From: Guyanagaster necrorhizus
Taxonomy: Eukaryota > Basidiomycota > Agaricomycetes > Agaricales > Physalacriaceae
Assembly (NCBI RefSeq): GCF_019112545.1
Contig: NW_025064886.1
Coordinates: 167,277-231,276, forward strand
Length of the DNA stretch: 64,000 nt
Direction of reading: 5' to 3'
In this document: piece by piece, positions 1-12,214 of the stretch
How positions within the stretch are numbered: the first letter of the stretch is position 1
Layout: each line of letters opens with the position of its first letter
Made by a program: the position numbers and the translations under genes
Notes under the pieces: model-generated
What the model was told of the DNA's origin: nothing
The model's database searches: none
Seen by the model: only the letters and a program-made list of their open reading frames with translations

Positions 1-1335
1 AGTCCTCCTTCAACTCCTGCCCTTTCGAATGCGGCGACACCCAAGGCGGTACAAACCTATTACTCCGCCTTTCCGTTCTCATCAACACTAGCGATGTCCA
101 CTATCGCGTCCCCCACTACCGCCACCCCCAATTTCCATGCCAAGAAAGAGTACCACGTCGGTCCCATCATTTCATGGCCATTCTTCGGATCCCACCGAGG
201 CGACTTGGCCCATCCTGACGAAATTAATCGCGGTCCTTGGACGACATCCGAATCCTATTTTCAGTCTTGCACAGATAGGGAAGTGAATGGCGTCATACGC
301 GAAAACGAAGGCAAATCCGCACCCCACAGACTCCATCTTGACCCCGATGAAATCATATCGTCGCGCCACCATCAACTACAGGCCCTTCCAGGAGACCAGA
401 GTGACGACAGTGACGAGTGGGATTTGGAGGAGAGTGAGGCAGAGTGGGACGGCCCTGGTGATGCAATGTATCGCGATTATCGGAGGATGCAGAGAAGTAC
501 ATTCTTGATCGCCCATCTTGAACAACGGATCGAGCGTGTTCAGGCAGAGACCAACAGGTGGCTGAAGCTGATGGAGAAGTTGGCCAACAAAGTAAAGAAG
601 GAAGGGCCTTCTCCGGAAGCGGAGATGTTTGGACTTGACTGTCACGACCTAAGTCTGGAAAACGTGTTTGTGGATATTGAAGACCCAACAAAGATAGTGA
701 GCGCCTCGCATTCTTATTTTTTTTTTCTCTCTCTCTCTTAGCATCATATCTTTTAGACATGTATAATTGATTGGGAGTCAACTACCACTCGACCGCTCTG
801 GGCTTGCGCACATCTTCCGGCTTTCCTTCAGGCCAGTCCTTTCACCGCCAAGCTTTTTCGCGAGATTGTTGTGGAGATGGCCTCCAAGAACAGGGACCAA
901 AACGCGTGTCTCGCAAACGACTGGCTATACTACGAAGCCGCTGGCACGCGCTTGCGCATGGCTCACCGTTTCACTGAATGGGACGGCTGGGAAGAGGGCT
1001 TAGTGGACAGCATTTTAGGTCCTGAAGAATCCGAGGAAGATTGGTTAAATGACCCTGCAGTTACTCCCGAGCCTGAGTCCAATAGTGCCGGCGCTGCAGG
1101 GAGGAGAAAACCTTCGCTGAAGTTACCGCTGCCTTTAGAGAAGGAGTTGGAGAAAGAACAGATGCTTAATAAAACGGGAGACATATGCGGCGGCCGAGGT
1201 GGCGAGCTAGGAAGGAGACTCGAGGCGTGGCTTACAGTGACCCAGCAGTCACAAACAGGCAGGTTTTTGTGGGAGCATTCGGAAGACGATCATCATGATG
1301 AGTTACCAGTGAAAATGGACGGGCTAGTAATTTGA
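1..1335 (+). CDS. APH-like phosphotransferase/kinase-like protein, 5' truncated by window edge
   Basis: The reading frame is open from base 1, through an ATG at 94, so the true start probably lies upstream. Exon A ends in a catalytic-loop motif, CHDLSLENVFVD, followed by EDPTKI. An intron of about 65 bases (GTGAGC at about 697 to TTTTAG at about 755) leads into TCIIDWEST, the metal-binding 'IDWE' motif of the aminoglycoside-phosphotransferase fold, and the frame then runs to TGA at 1333-1335. Acidic Glu/Asp-rich stretches occur before the catalytic loop and in the C-terminal part. Members of this fungal family phosphorylate unknown small molecules or are pseudokinases. The usual HxD loop appears here as C-H-D, so the first His is replaced, while the Asp and downstream Asn are kept. 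Substrate unknown; the kinase-fold assignment rests on the two motifs and their spacing. Confidence 0.72.
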
Positions 1336-1752
1336 TTGGGACTCTGTAGCGACTAATGGTAGGGATTGGATCCATTCACCTTCATCTATTGCAAGCTTTC
1401 TATAATGAATGTAGCATCTATTTCCAAGAGTCCTGTACATCTACAGAGATATAATTACAGACTGCATCAATTGTAATGTGTCATGAAGAATCCTTTTGGG
1501 ATCATAAGCTTGAGACCAGGTTACACATGTATAATCCTACCCAGATTTTCCTGTTTTATTCAATCAAAACTACTCACTCTCCTTTACACCTGGCCTGGAA
1601 GCACCTCTGTCAGCGCCCAGGAGTTCAAGGTGGTGCGATGACAGGTGGACGCAGCGTTGCGATACTTTGCATGAAACTCCGCTAACTAACGATGTCGACA
1701 GTATCACGATGGCTTGCGCGAATCTCGAGTAATTCTAGATCGTCTCCTGCCA
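1336..1752. other. intergenic, convergent 3' ends
   Basis: Lies between the stop of the phosphotransferase (plus) and the stop of a DUF6533 gene (minus). AT-rich 3'-flank-like sequence; no conserved ORF seen. Confidence 0.5.
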
Positions 1753-3327
1753 CTATTGATAATACTCTTGTTGCGCAGTCAAAGCTAATTCTGTGTACAC
1801 ACCGGATTGTCCACCGTTGCTTTCAGGGTCCATACGGACAGGTGCTGTGAGTCCAAGCCTCGTAGGTGGGTCAACGAAGGTGGATATCATAGGGTATTCC
1901 GTCACTGTCGTACTCAGCGAAGTACGGAAAAGTTTTGGATCCCTGATATTTAGCATAAGTCGTGAGAGCATCGTACTTGAAATTCTGCAAGTGAGGTACT
2001 ATCAGTCATTGGGTACAGATTCATCGGTAGTACGTACACGTTCGTGAATGTCGTAACTACTCCTCGAATGAGGGCCTGAGCGAAAAATAGATTAAGGAAT
2101 ATATAGATTGGACTGCAAACAGGAACAAACGTCTCCCAGCTGCCGGTGAGAAATGGTTAGCTTGGTTCTTAGTATGACCGTCATGGGACTACCAGACTCA
2201 CGAAGAAGGTCAATATATTGGCAAGATTGGAGGCAATAATGACCCTGTTGCGATGATTATCAAGATATGACAGCTACCTGAGGCTCCACGACTTGCCCAA
2301 AATAAACCGAGCCTGCACATATTTCTCAGCGTGACTATTGGACTAATAAGAACGAAGGCACTAACCATCTCTCAGCAGAAGAGTGAGCAAACTAACCCCG
2401 CCAGTTTGCTGAAGCTTCAGTGCCTTGTGAAGGGTGAGGGTGAACACCATGATGTCGAACACTAGCATGCCACACCAGGCGGTTCCCAGGCCTGATGTGA
2501 TGGATATCATTATCTTGGGCAGACAGAGAGATGGAGATGGGCACGAACGCATGGCGCTATGACCAAAAGTAGTTGAACAAAATCATGAAGCATGAGCGGC
2601 GTACGTACGAGTCACGAGTCAGCGATGTAGAACAGCCAATGAACGGAGTGATATCGGCGGGAGTCTCATCAGGACTGGATTTTTTACCGGACGCGACTGC
2701 GTACTGACAGAACTTGACAAGTGGTTCAATAACAATGACAAGTACTCACAGCGCCTAAACCAATAGCCGTAAGGGTAACACAAATTTGAATGACGAGAAT
2801 TTTGCGGCTTCGGTCGTATAGTGCATATGTGCGCATGATCAACATTACTGGAAGAGAAGATCGACATAACATGATGGTTAAGGCGGGCTCTGCACACCTG
2901 CGACCACGATCTGAACAATAATAACGAAGTATTGGTGATACGTCTGAAGTTTTAGACACCTAAAGGCGTGTCACTGAGCATCTGGAATCATCACGAGCAG
3001 ACCACTGACATCTTCGGAGCTTAAGCTCAACATAGGTCAAACACAACTCGAGCGGTGCAGGGCTCACCTGAACTTTATTAGGAGGATATCCTGTCCAAAA
3101 ATATTCCACAACGACAGGCACATGCCCGAATATCCCGAGATAGCGGTTCAGATAGAAAAAGAAAGCCGCCCAGGAGAACGCCCCGTGTACCCAAAAACGT
3201 GATACTTCCATGCCAAAGGTGAGAGCATAGTCGTAGTACAGTATCGCTGAAAGAAATGGTTAGTACCAGGTATGACAGAAAATGTCAGCCTGACATAAAG
3301 CCACAAGGGAAAAGTAATAGTTGACAT
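1753..3327 (-). CDS. DUF6533-family multi-pass membrane protein
   Basis: Several short exons on the minus strand reproduce the order of this basidiomycete family. ILYYDYALTFGMEVSRFW follows an acceptor near 3250. Next come FFFYLNRYLGIFGHVPVVVE, then VMLIMRTYALYDRSRKILVI, then a loop ending GCSTSLTRDS, then AWCGMLVFDIMVFTLTLHKA ending LLLRDG. After these come ASNLANILTFF, a segment ALIRGVVTTFTN, and the family's terminal block STMLSRLMLNIRDP with a short cytosolic tail. About seven hydrophobic segments are expected. Function is unknown; the topology is receptor-like. The ATG at 3327 (MSTITFPLWLY) is a candidate, but its splice into the next exon is not in a clean phase, so the first exon is provisional. 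The next family member (5122-6769) is transcribed in the opposite direction. Confidence 0.72.
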
Positions 3328-5121
3328 TCCTACACCGGGTTGCGCGTCAAGTGGAAACGGAAATGATTATTGAATGACGCACAAATCTTCGTATTCCAAT
3401 CGGAGGCTGGCTGAATCAATCATCAACATTGGTGGGTCTTTGGTCGAGGGAAAACATGGGAATCTTTGGGAACCTTTGAAGGGTAGTGAGCCGGGGCGTG
3501 TTAAATGGTAAAGGGAGTCGGGAAGGTAAATATGTTACGGCAGAGACAATTTCCATCGGCTTCGAGTCTTGCCCTGTTCTGATCACTAGCGATCTGATCT
3601 GTCTGTCATGACGCATGATCATCACCGCTTTCAATATCGCGATGTTCATAACTGGGTGGACATGAATGCAGACCGTTCCTGTTTCCAGCTTGAACGCAGA
3701 TAAAATACTAGAATTGTATCGTCAGTCGCGACCTTCCTATCCCCCACTATTGAAGAGGACAGTAGAAAGACACAATATACCACGATCTTTGCTGAAGGTC
3801 CCGGTGCCAGTACCTGAGGCCTGAAGGGAGGACAGGCACAGTCTACACAAAACATCAGGAACATGAATAGCCTTGCGATTATTCTGCACAACTACCGCGC
3901 CTGGACCGTCATCGCCAACCCCGAGAACAAACGAAAATCTGTACCACAGTAGACGGCCGCATGGTTCAATGTCTTGGTCGGCGTCTCGAATGCAAAAGAC
4001 GCCGACATTGACGCGTTGTATTGGAACCAAGTAAAAAGCAACGCCACACGCTTTAAACGGTCGATTCTCTGGGCTAGAAACAGCGTAGGGAGCCATTGGC
4101 GTAGGCCTCAGGAGCAAGTAAAGAACGGCGGCGACTCTGGCCCAACTAGCCATGGGCCATACCAACTATATGGCTGCCAACGAATGGCAACAATGGCAAT
4201 TGCGAGAGGTTCCTTCCGGGATATGTCGTCCGTCTTGTGTTTGCACATATCATTTGCCTTCCATTGGATCACTGATGTTTGAATGGGCGGCTTCATTGGG
4301 CGACAGCGGTCATGCCGCCCAGTTCAATGTTACGTTGGTGCCATTCGGCTCCCAGGTTATCCCTGTCCGTTGTATTTCAAGTCTCGCCGAACCACCTTCC
4401 ATGCATCTGTTCGACATATCACAAGGCACCGATGTGTGAGTCCAATGACTTCTTTTCCATCTGGCTTCTCACCATATTATTATCACAGAATGAACGCGCC
4501 CATACCAGCCGTCTCAGGCCCTTTTCTGATGAAGTACTGATCATTTTAGAGAGGTATTAGTGCTTTCACACCAAGCAACACTTTCAGGGATTTGCTCAAG
4601 ATCTCCAGCGAACCCGTCGGCATCGAAGCGGGTCGAATAAGATCGCCTTGCCGAGTTGGACATTGAGTGTCAGCCTGTCCACAACATTACTACGATTACA
4701 TGGATCGACTTTTGCCCAGCTCTAGAGCCCACTGCGCATAATCCAACTCGGTGGGCTGGGAATCTCTCGATACTCATTTGTCCGATATTATAGGCCTTTT
4801 ATATCATGATTACCGTGTTCGTCCTCCGGTTGTTCAAGTCATCTTGTGCTCCGTTTATTGTTAGCATGCATCATTCATTTACTTACGAGTTCGCTGTCTA
4901 TTATCATCTCAGGAGAGGTAATCGGGGATAGGACATATGCCGATCAGTTCGATAAACCATCGGAGACCATTTCTCGGATACATTTGACCAACTGGTGTCG
5001 TGATATCGGCAGGCGCCTTTGGAAGTGGAGGTTCAACGGAGATGGTAATGCTCCAAAAAGACGTCCGAAAGTAGCTTATTGTTTTTGCTGCCCTTGTGGG
5101 ATCGGGCTGATCTGCTATTCC
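3328..5121. other. gene-poor stretch; possible weak exon at 4152-4436
   Basis: No complete conserved gene is recognised. On the plus strand, 4152-4436 reads a coding-like stretch (FNVTLVPFGSQVIPVR and neighbours) ending just before a GTGTGAGT donor-like site. This resembles the beta-rich ectodomain of fungal wall/membrane proteins, but only weakly. A minus-strand open frame at 3737-4165 has no recognisable motif. It may be a decayed gene or a lineage-specific one. Confidence 0.2.
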
Positions 5122-6769
5122 ATGTCGTTGAATGAGCTCATCGCTAATGGACTACAGGACGTCCAGTCAATGCGGTATGCCGCTTGTGGGTTGCCTATTT
5201 CATTCGGTGGAGGTGTGGTCATTCATTTCATTTTCAGTGGCCTCGGGTGTGATAGTGTTGTTCGACCATCGTGAGTACCACTCCGGACTATTCTCATGTA
5301 CGAACTGGACCTGTTCTCTATACAGTGATTACAATTGATGACGAGGTAAGCTTTCATCTAATCATTCCAAGTACCCACTTCATCTAATCTTACTAGGTAG
5401 AATTGGTTTGGGTACGTGCTACCTAGGCCTAAATGCGGGTGTTGATGACCATCCATATAGAGAGGCCACTGGTCAATAGGCAAACTCTTATTCATAATTG
5501 TAAGTCTTTATCTAAGGCTGCGCTGCCTCTCGACCGATGTAATGATTTGTCGTTACTTCAGAATCGATATTACACATTTTTATCTGTCATGTGTGTTTGC
5601 CTTTCAGGATTTGATCCCCGCCCTAATGACTTTTTCTCTCAGCTTCAATTACTATGGTTTGTGGTCCGCCGAACAGATCACAACTTTCTTATGTAGACGT
5701 AATTCTCTCATAGGTCTTTTCACGATGTCGCTATCTGATTCGGTAAGGGTTGGCCTTTTAACACCTTCGATGAGTCTCTGACTAGTTTTTTGTTAGTTGT
5801 AAGTTTTCGGGATTTCATGTAGACCGACTGTAGGATGCGACCTTTTTACATAGTTGTATGTTATCCTTGTCACGAAGTCTTCGGCTACATCTAATCCCGC
5901 TGAAGGTCACCGTTTCTCCCGGTGGCAAGGATGGACAGGCCTAATTGCGTGCATGATAGCGGAAGGTCCATCTGCTTTCCGTTTTTGCCAACACACTCTT
6001 ATATATGGCAACACAAGTGATTCTACAGATGCGGCTTTACGCATTGTATCTCCTCAACAAAAAGGTGCTGGCCCTCATGGTCACGAGCTTTGTTATAAGT
6101 TCAGCTAGCGCAGCGGTTATCATGGGCCTAGTTCTGTCTAACATAAGCAGTACGTCTTGATCATCCTTCAATCCGAATGACTGTAAACAGGCTCGTAGCG
6201 GTGTCATACGCCCTTCCAGGTATCTCTATCTGTGCCCTGAGCGGTATACCTGATTACTTCTATGCTTTCTGGATTCCGATAATCGTATTTGAGTCCATGT
6301 TGTGTGGACTAGCGCTGTTTCGGGGATACCAAATGTTCAGCTCCGATAGACCTCTCTTCAGCTCTGGACGGCATCTCGTTAGTATCCTCATCCGAGATTC
6401 AGTATTCTATTTTGTCGTGTAAGCACGCCACTCCTTCCTTTCTTCCTCTGTCTGATCAACTCTACAGCATGTTCGCAACATACCTCACCAATTTACTAGT
6501 CTGGACTACTGCACCAGTAAGAACTCGAGATCGAGATATGATAAGGTATCATCTGACCACTTCCACAGGCTGACCTTCTTGAAATTCCCATAGGATTTTC
6601 CGTCACGTTTTCATGTGTCATGTCTAACAGGATCATCCTCAACGTTCGCAGAGCGAACGAAGAGGTTATCGAGTCCAAAGCTACTGGTTCCCCTAAAGAA
6701 GGTCCGGATAAGGCCGTGGATCTACTTGGTGACCAAGGATATGTTTCCCATACCCGTGTCCGATATTGA
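5122..6769 (+). CDS. DUF6533-like membrane protein, second subfamily
   Basis: Start ATG 5122 gives MSLNELIANGLQDVQSMRYA, spliced (GTGGGT...TTTTCAG) to LASGVIVLFDH. Tiny exons follow: VITIDDE, then VELVW, then RGHWSIGKLLFII, then NRYYTFLS. Together these rebuild the canonical first two helices of the family. The middle exons (about 5600-6110) are not fully resolved. The 3' half is clear: YFYAFWIPIIVFESMLCGLA, GRHLVSILIRDSVFYFVV, then after a 48-base intron FATYLTNLLVWTTAP, then LLEIPIGFSVTFSCVMSNRI with ILNVR and a hydrophilic tail to TGA at 6767-6769. Predicted integral membrane protein of unknown function. Its 'IPIGFSVTFSCVMSNR' ending differs from the 'MMSRLMLNLH' ending of the other copies, so it is a separate subfamily rather than a recent duplicate. 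Confidence 0.72.
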
Positions 6770-7867
6770 AATGATGCAGTTACGCTCGATGCGATCCGAG
6801 CATACACAGCCAGTGGTTGTAATTTGAATCGTTCTTTGGCCAATAAATGATCGATTCGTTTTGCCCACATTCATTTTGCAAAATTTGCATCCTCACCGTC
6901 CGATCTCGACCCTACTAAGATTCTATCATGAGGAGCCGGCCGGACGGTCAGCAAGCGCAGAAGTGGGAATCCCGGTGCGACCAGACGCTTATCATACTTG
7001 AGAAGGCTGCTTCTTCTCCTAAGGCGCTACGAAGAAATCGATATCGAAAATTTGGAGAAGGCGATGTTCTCGATAAGACATTCCTATTCCTTGGTATCAA
7101 CTTGTAGATCATTTATCCATCATTCGGGTAATTGTAGCACTCATGGGCGGCGTTGACTTCTACGTGGAGATAATGCAGCTGTTTTCCAGGAATCAACAGT
7201 GCAGGAGTCCCCTAGGAGTCCCGTTGATATGCACACAAATTTCTGGAAAAATCTTCTCCGGTCTCTCAGCATATGGCCTAGCTTAAAACTCTTCGAATTA
7301 CAAACAAACCATGAAACCGATCGGTGGACCGAAAACTTGAATCAACGGCTTAAGTACGTACAATAATTTATGTCTCTCTTCTCCTCTCACATGCATGGAC
7401 GCATCCGAGATGGTGGGAGAAGACAATGGAGATCTTCATCTCCTTAGGTCTCTCCTACGTCGTCCGAATGATGGATCTTGCCCCACAGACGTAACCCAAC
7501 TTTTGTAAAATGATCGGTGGAACTCGGAATCCCACGATCGTCGGACCAATGCTCATATCCTCTGCTTCCGCTCACCTGGTAGCACACGAGGTTCTGATAC
7601 ACCGAGGGTAATTACTGTTTTTTCATCATGGGCAGTATGTTGCGCGTTAATCAACAAGATGTGTCAAAACACGGGGACAGATTCTGGAAAAAATCTACAA
7701 TTACAGCGCGTCAGTCATGTGATAATGCACATGACAGATAACTAACGGCAAACTACTGTATCAACCCCCCCCCCAAAAGGAAGGGGTCGGTAGAAAACTG
7801 TTAGCCCTGGAGGTTTTCGTGCGCAACCCTGTCTGATCATAGAAAGGTATGAGGGAAACAAAATAAT
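6770..7867. other. intergenic, no gene seen
   Basis: About 1.1 kb between the DUF6533-like gene and the tRNA. No frame with recognisable protein motifs. It includes a C10 homopolymer at 7765-7774. Confidence 0.5.
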
Positions 7868-7953
7868 GGACTCACGGGGGATTGAACCCCGGACCTCACA
7901 CAGCAAGTATTATATAATGCAAAGCGTGCGCGCTACCACTGCGCTATAAGCCC
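7868..7953 (-). tRNA. tRNA-Ala(UGC) with a short intron
   Basis: Read on the minus strand. The 7-bp acceptor is GGGCTTA/TGAGTCC, with the D-arm GCGC-AGTGGTA-GCGC. The anticodon stem is CACGC/GTGTG around loop TTTGCA, giving anticodon UGC. An AT-rich intron of about 15 bases follows position 37. The T-arm is CGGGG-TTCAATC-CCCCG. The acceptor has a G3:U70 pair, the universal alanine identity element, which supports the assignment independently of the anticodon. CCA is not encoded, as expected for a nuclear gene. A TTTT run just downstream of the 3' end fits a Pol III terminator. Confidence 0.9.
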
Positions 7954-8094
7954 ACAAGGGATTTTGCGTTATAAATATATAAAAGAGCTTTTTTCAATAC
8001 TACTATTCATGATAGAATATTCTTCTTTTAGTCTATCTGTATCTGTTGACGCAAGATGAGTGATTGGTAGTCAAAAACAATGAGCTTGTTGTAT

Positions 8095-8628
8095 TCACTG
8101 TAACTTTTCCGCCCATATTTCACCGTCCCAAACTGCCTCGACACGCCATTTCTCTTTATCGATCCACTGATCCTTCAAAAATCCATCCCACCACTTTACA
8201 TGGATCTCGTCATCATCATCAAACCAGTATCCAGCAACTCGCGGATCTGGGCCTAGATATTCATGCCTGGAATGCATAAATCAGCTGGATTCATGACCTA
8301 CCGCAACGATGATTTACCGTTTGGAATCGATCTCGTCCGCATGTACAAAGTTTGCAGATACCCCTCCGCCATCCCATCTCCCCAAATAATGGGTATGCAC
8401 CAGCTGATTGATATCCGAGCCTGGATAAACAATTTGTGTTGTTTCTCCGTCCTTAGCCATGTACGACGTAGGCAAATGTATCCTTGTCCGTTTGCTTGCC
8501 ACCATCTTTACTAAAGGCCAGCGGTGTACTTCCCAAGCTTTAGCACGTCTTTGGTCTGTAAGCCTCTGTAGTGACTCCTTCTTCTTCGATAGATCGGGAG
8601 GGGATTTTTTGGCGTCGGGACCTGACAT
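8095..8628 (-). CDS. uncharacterised 160-aa Trp/acidic protein
   Basis: Two exons. Exon 1 (8628-8318) starts MSGPDAKKSPPDL with a Lys/Arg-rich N-terminus and includes KMVASKRTRIHLPTSYMAKD and VHTHYLGRWDGGGVSANFVH. A 51-base intron (GTAAAT...TTCCAG, 8317-8267) joins at an Arg codon to exon 2: HEYLGPDPRVAGYWFDDDDE, then VKWWDGFLKD and KWRVEAVWDGEIW, with stop at 8095. The sequence looks conserved and globular, rich in Trp/Gly, with no signal peptide and no membrane segment. No family recognised. The exon join keeps frame and both exons read as one domain, which argues it is real. It lies just 5' of the tRNA-Ala, on the same strand. Confidence 0.65.
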
Positions 8629-8920
8629 GAAAATTTGAAGTCAAGCACTATATTCACTCCCCGATCATTACTGGGGCCGGGGCGAATCACCCATCTCAAA
8701 GCTGGGACCTGTACATATATATTATGAGCCATTACCGTTCAATAACTTGTGATAGCTAATACTGGAACAAATAATTTCTAATACAATCTGTTTGAAATAA
8801 CTAACTAACAAAGAGGTAATTCGTACGCTGATACACAGTGCTAATAGCTACTAAACAATGTCCTGGAAAACTCAACTTCATGCAAGCGATAGTAATAGCG
8901 ATATATGAAATAAGAAAAGA

Positions 8921-11900
8921 CTATGCTCCCTCCGTAGACAGACCTTGCTGCTGCGAGAACGAACCAACAAACGGCGTAGTAGGGCTGAGAGTAGTTCCAG
9001 ACCCGCGGGAAGAGTAGGTCAAGGCGGGCGAAACAAGAGGCGGGGATGACTGCTCGACGTCATAGACGTCGCGGTCAGGGTCCGGGAACACGCCGTGGGG
9101 GTATACATGTGCGTCATAATCGTTCTTGAAGTCGTCACCCGCCTGGATATTACTGCGATGATGACGAAGCATAGCAGAGTTACCATTATTATTTTTCAGG
9201 TCACTCGTGTAAGAATCGTTGCTAAACAGGTGGTTGCTGTTTGGGTGGACGTTATTTTCGCCGCTGATAGAATTTGCGTATCTGTGTTGTTGGACGCGCT
9301 GCGAAGTCGCACGTAGAATTTCCGAGGAGATATTCCTCGATTTTGGAATACTCATGCTGCTGTGCTGATAGTGACGAGAATGATGTTGTTCTGCAGAAGG
9401 AGTCGAAGTAGAGTGCGGAAGGGTCGAGGACCGAACGTGAGCCTGCTGGTTAATGTGCTGATTACGATTTGACGATTGCGAAGGGACGTGAGAGGAGTTC
9501 TGAGAGTAGGATGAGACATGGGAATGAATCTGGTCAGCGTCACGGTCACCAGGTAGACGAGAGCCATTCAAGTTGGACTGGTGAGTGTTGCCATTCCGAG
9601 TCTGCCCGCGTAGAAAGTTCTGCCCTTGTCGCATCGCTGACGAAGATTGGAACTCTTCCTGTAGCGCAGGGAGAGCACCGTTCATCACGCGGGGAGAGTG
9701 GTATGCGTCTTGTCGCTGAGTCTGTAGCTGAGGACGTGAGATGGTGGAAGCTGATGTGCGAACACCCCTGACACCCACGTTATAGTCGGTGGGCTCTCCT
9801 TGACATTGTGCCTGAATTTGAGACAGATCCAACCCCGTTGGGCGACGACACTGGTTTGCTAGATTGTTTCCTGCGGCATGGGCCTGCAAGATATATTCCT
9901 CCGTTGCGGTGAACCCATTCCTGGCTTGAGCAACACCACCACCGATGACAGGGTGGTTACCGTATCCCAAGTTGATGTCGACGTTACCAAGGGCACTGCG
10001 AAGGCCTGCCATTTGAGGGAGACTGCGATGGTGGGCAAGTCCATCCGTGAACTGATCATCAGCACCGCTATAACTGCCGTTGTTACGAAGAGTATTGATC
10101 AAAGCAGCAAGCTCTTGACTCTGAGCGGCAGAAGAGAGTTGGCCATACGGTGACTGTTGAAGGCGACCACTCATAGGAAATCTTGAAGAAGCAAGGGATG
10201 TATTAGAAATGATGGGTATATCATTGCCTCGATAGCCAAATCCAGATGGTATAGCGGCATTCGAGGAGAAGTCGCGGAAAGGAGGATTGACAAACGTGGA
10301 CTGATCATAATCAATGCCGATGGGGGAAGGGTTTCCGCGACTGCCTCCAATAGTGAAAGGAACCTGCGAGCGCAACTGTTCTCGTCCGTGCAGGTTCAGG
10401 AGAGCAGCTTGGGCAATAGTTAGCCTCGATGAAGACTGGTCGTCGTCCTTCACAGAACGTTCAGTACGCTGGAATGATGCAGATTAGACCCTACTAGACA
10501 AACAAAGAAGCTACTTACACGTAACTCGCGCTGCTCAGATGTATCGGCAAAACGAACGGAAATCCGGCTCCCGGGGTCGTTCCAGCCTCTCACCATACGT
10601 CCATGCAGACGTTCGATGACTTCTTCGGCACCGAGACGAGTATCCAGTCTGAACAGATGCATGAATAACATGAAGGACACGGACGTAAGTCTGAGACCAA
10701 CCTCACAAAGGCTATGATTCGCGGAGGATTACTGAGCCTTGTTTGGAAGAATCTGCTGCTCTTGATCCTATGAGGAGAGACTAGGGCACCTAGTGACTAG
10801 AGAACGACCAACATCACGTTGTACATATGTTGGAAGGTACGATAGACTCACGGATTCGTCAATGCTCAATGGTAAGCTATAATTTGCATAAGTACGGTTG
10901 TATATCATCAAAACAGCGTGAAGCAACTTACCCTTCCATGTAGAGGTTTGTGCTATTGGGGTCGTGAAGTCTTTCCATTTTGGATTTAAACGAATCGTCA
11001 TCACCGTGAACAGAGGAGGCTGAATGACCGGAGGAGATAGACGGGGCCCGGGCGTAAGCCGTTCCAGGAATCTTATGAACTTGCTGTTGACGTAGATTGA
11101 TCAATAAGGGTCAGCGAACGAAGATGAGGCTAACCTTCGAAAATGTTGGATGCAGATTCCTGAAGCGTCTCAAAGATTCGATACATTTTTCTGCGGCGTC
11201 AATCGTCTCGAATCTGAAAAAGAAATCAGAATATGTTTGGAAAGGGAAGCATATATGCGCACAAAACAAACCCATATCCACTCTCCTTCTCCCCTACGTG
11301 CCTCGTGAAACTTCTGACGCTCCTCACAGGGCCAAAAGGTGCAGCAAGCTCGAAGAGTTGGTCCTCGGGATAATTGGGCGGTAGTCCGTTTATGTACACG
11401 TTCGGAGTCTTGTTGGAATCTTGGTATAGATCATCTCTATTGACATTCTGGTCTAAGGGGACAGGCACGGAGCCGCTACCTGTTACCGTAGTGCTGTTCA
11501 TATATGAAGACGGAGCCGCTTGATGAATTTCGATGTCTGGCAAAGGAATGTAGATCGCCTTCTTCGATGGAGCACCGGGCAAGACCTCCGGAGACGACGG
11601 AAGAGCGGATGGAGATGCACGGTCACCTCGATGGGGGGACGTCGTCACATCCGTGATCTCGCCCAGCTCATGGTCTGCAAAGAACGCGTCAGAGAGCGTG
11701 AAAAAGGCATAGAACAACACGTGCCAGAGATGGAAGCGGTGGCTGAAGGGCTTCCAATACGAAGTGAGCGGAGAAGCGTTCCTGCGTCCTCCGAAGCAGA
11801 AGAGCCGGTCTCTGCTTCCTCCAACCCGTCCCGGTGCTTGTAAGCGCGCCAGAACTGGCTAGGGCTGCCCAACGGCGAATGGTACGAGGAACGAGACGAT

Positions 11901-12214
11901 TGGGTTGTCGAAGGCGTGATTTCTGATAGCGAAGGATTGCTGGAAAACGAAGCGAATGTTGAGATTGATGGAGCTAATGTCAACGAAACTGAGGTCGATG
12001 TCGAGGAAGAGCCTGGCGAAGAATGTACAGATACAGAAGATGGAGAGTTGGAATGGATCTTGTATCGAGAATTTGGTAGAGAAGATGGTACAAAATCGCC
12101 TGCGTTGGGATTAAGAAAGCCTGTAGATGAAGAGACGACCGATTCTGGAGGAGAAGGAGGTGCTCGCGGTGGTGGAATCGGCGTGGAAAGAGAAGAATGT
12201 GGGGAGCCGGACAT
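8921..12214 (-). CDS. two-RRM RNA-binding protein with long disordered tail (RBMS/MSSP-like)
   Basis: Multi-exon. ATG at 12214 opens a roughly 180-residue Ser/Pro-rich, disordered N-terminus (MSGSPHSSLSTPIPPPRAPP...). RRM1 follows: PNVYINGLPPNYPEDQLFEL (RNP2 region), then EKESGYGFV (RNP1 region), continued across an intron into RFETIDAAEKCIESL. A linker leads to RRM2, NSTNLYMEGLPLSIDES, which ends EEVIERLHGRMVRGWNDPG and ISVRFADTSEQRELR. The last exon (10453-8921, about 510 residues) is rich in Gln/Asn/Ser/His and predicted disordered. The RRM order and the 'FAD...QREL' close resemble animal RBMS/MSSP proteins and fungal post-transcriptional regulators. Likely a cytoplasmic or nuclear mRNA-binding regulator. 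Exon boundaries between the N-terminus and RRM1, and inside RRM2, are approximate. Confidence 0.82.

Noticed and set aside
3737..4165. 142-codon minus-strand open frame
   Set aside because: No recognisable motif, no supporting splice pattern and mixed composition; kept only as unassigned sequence.
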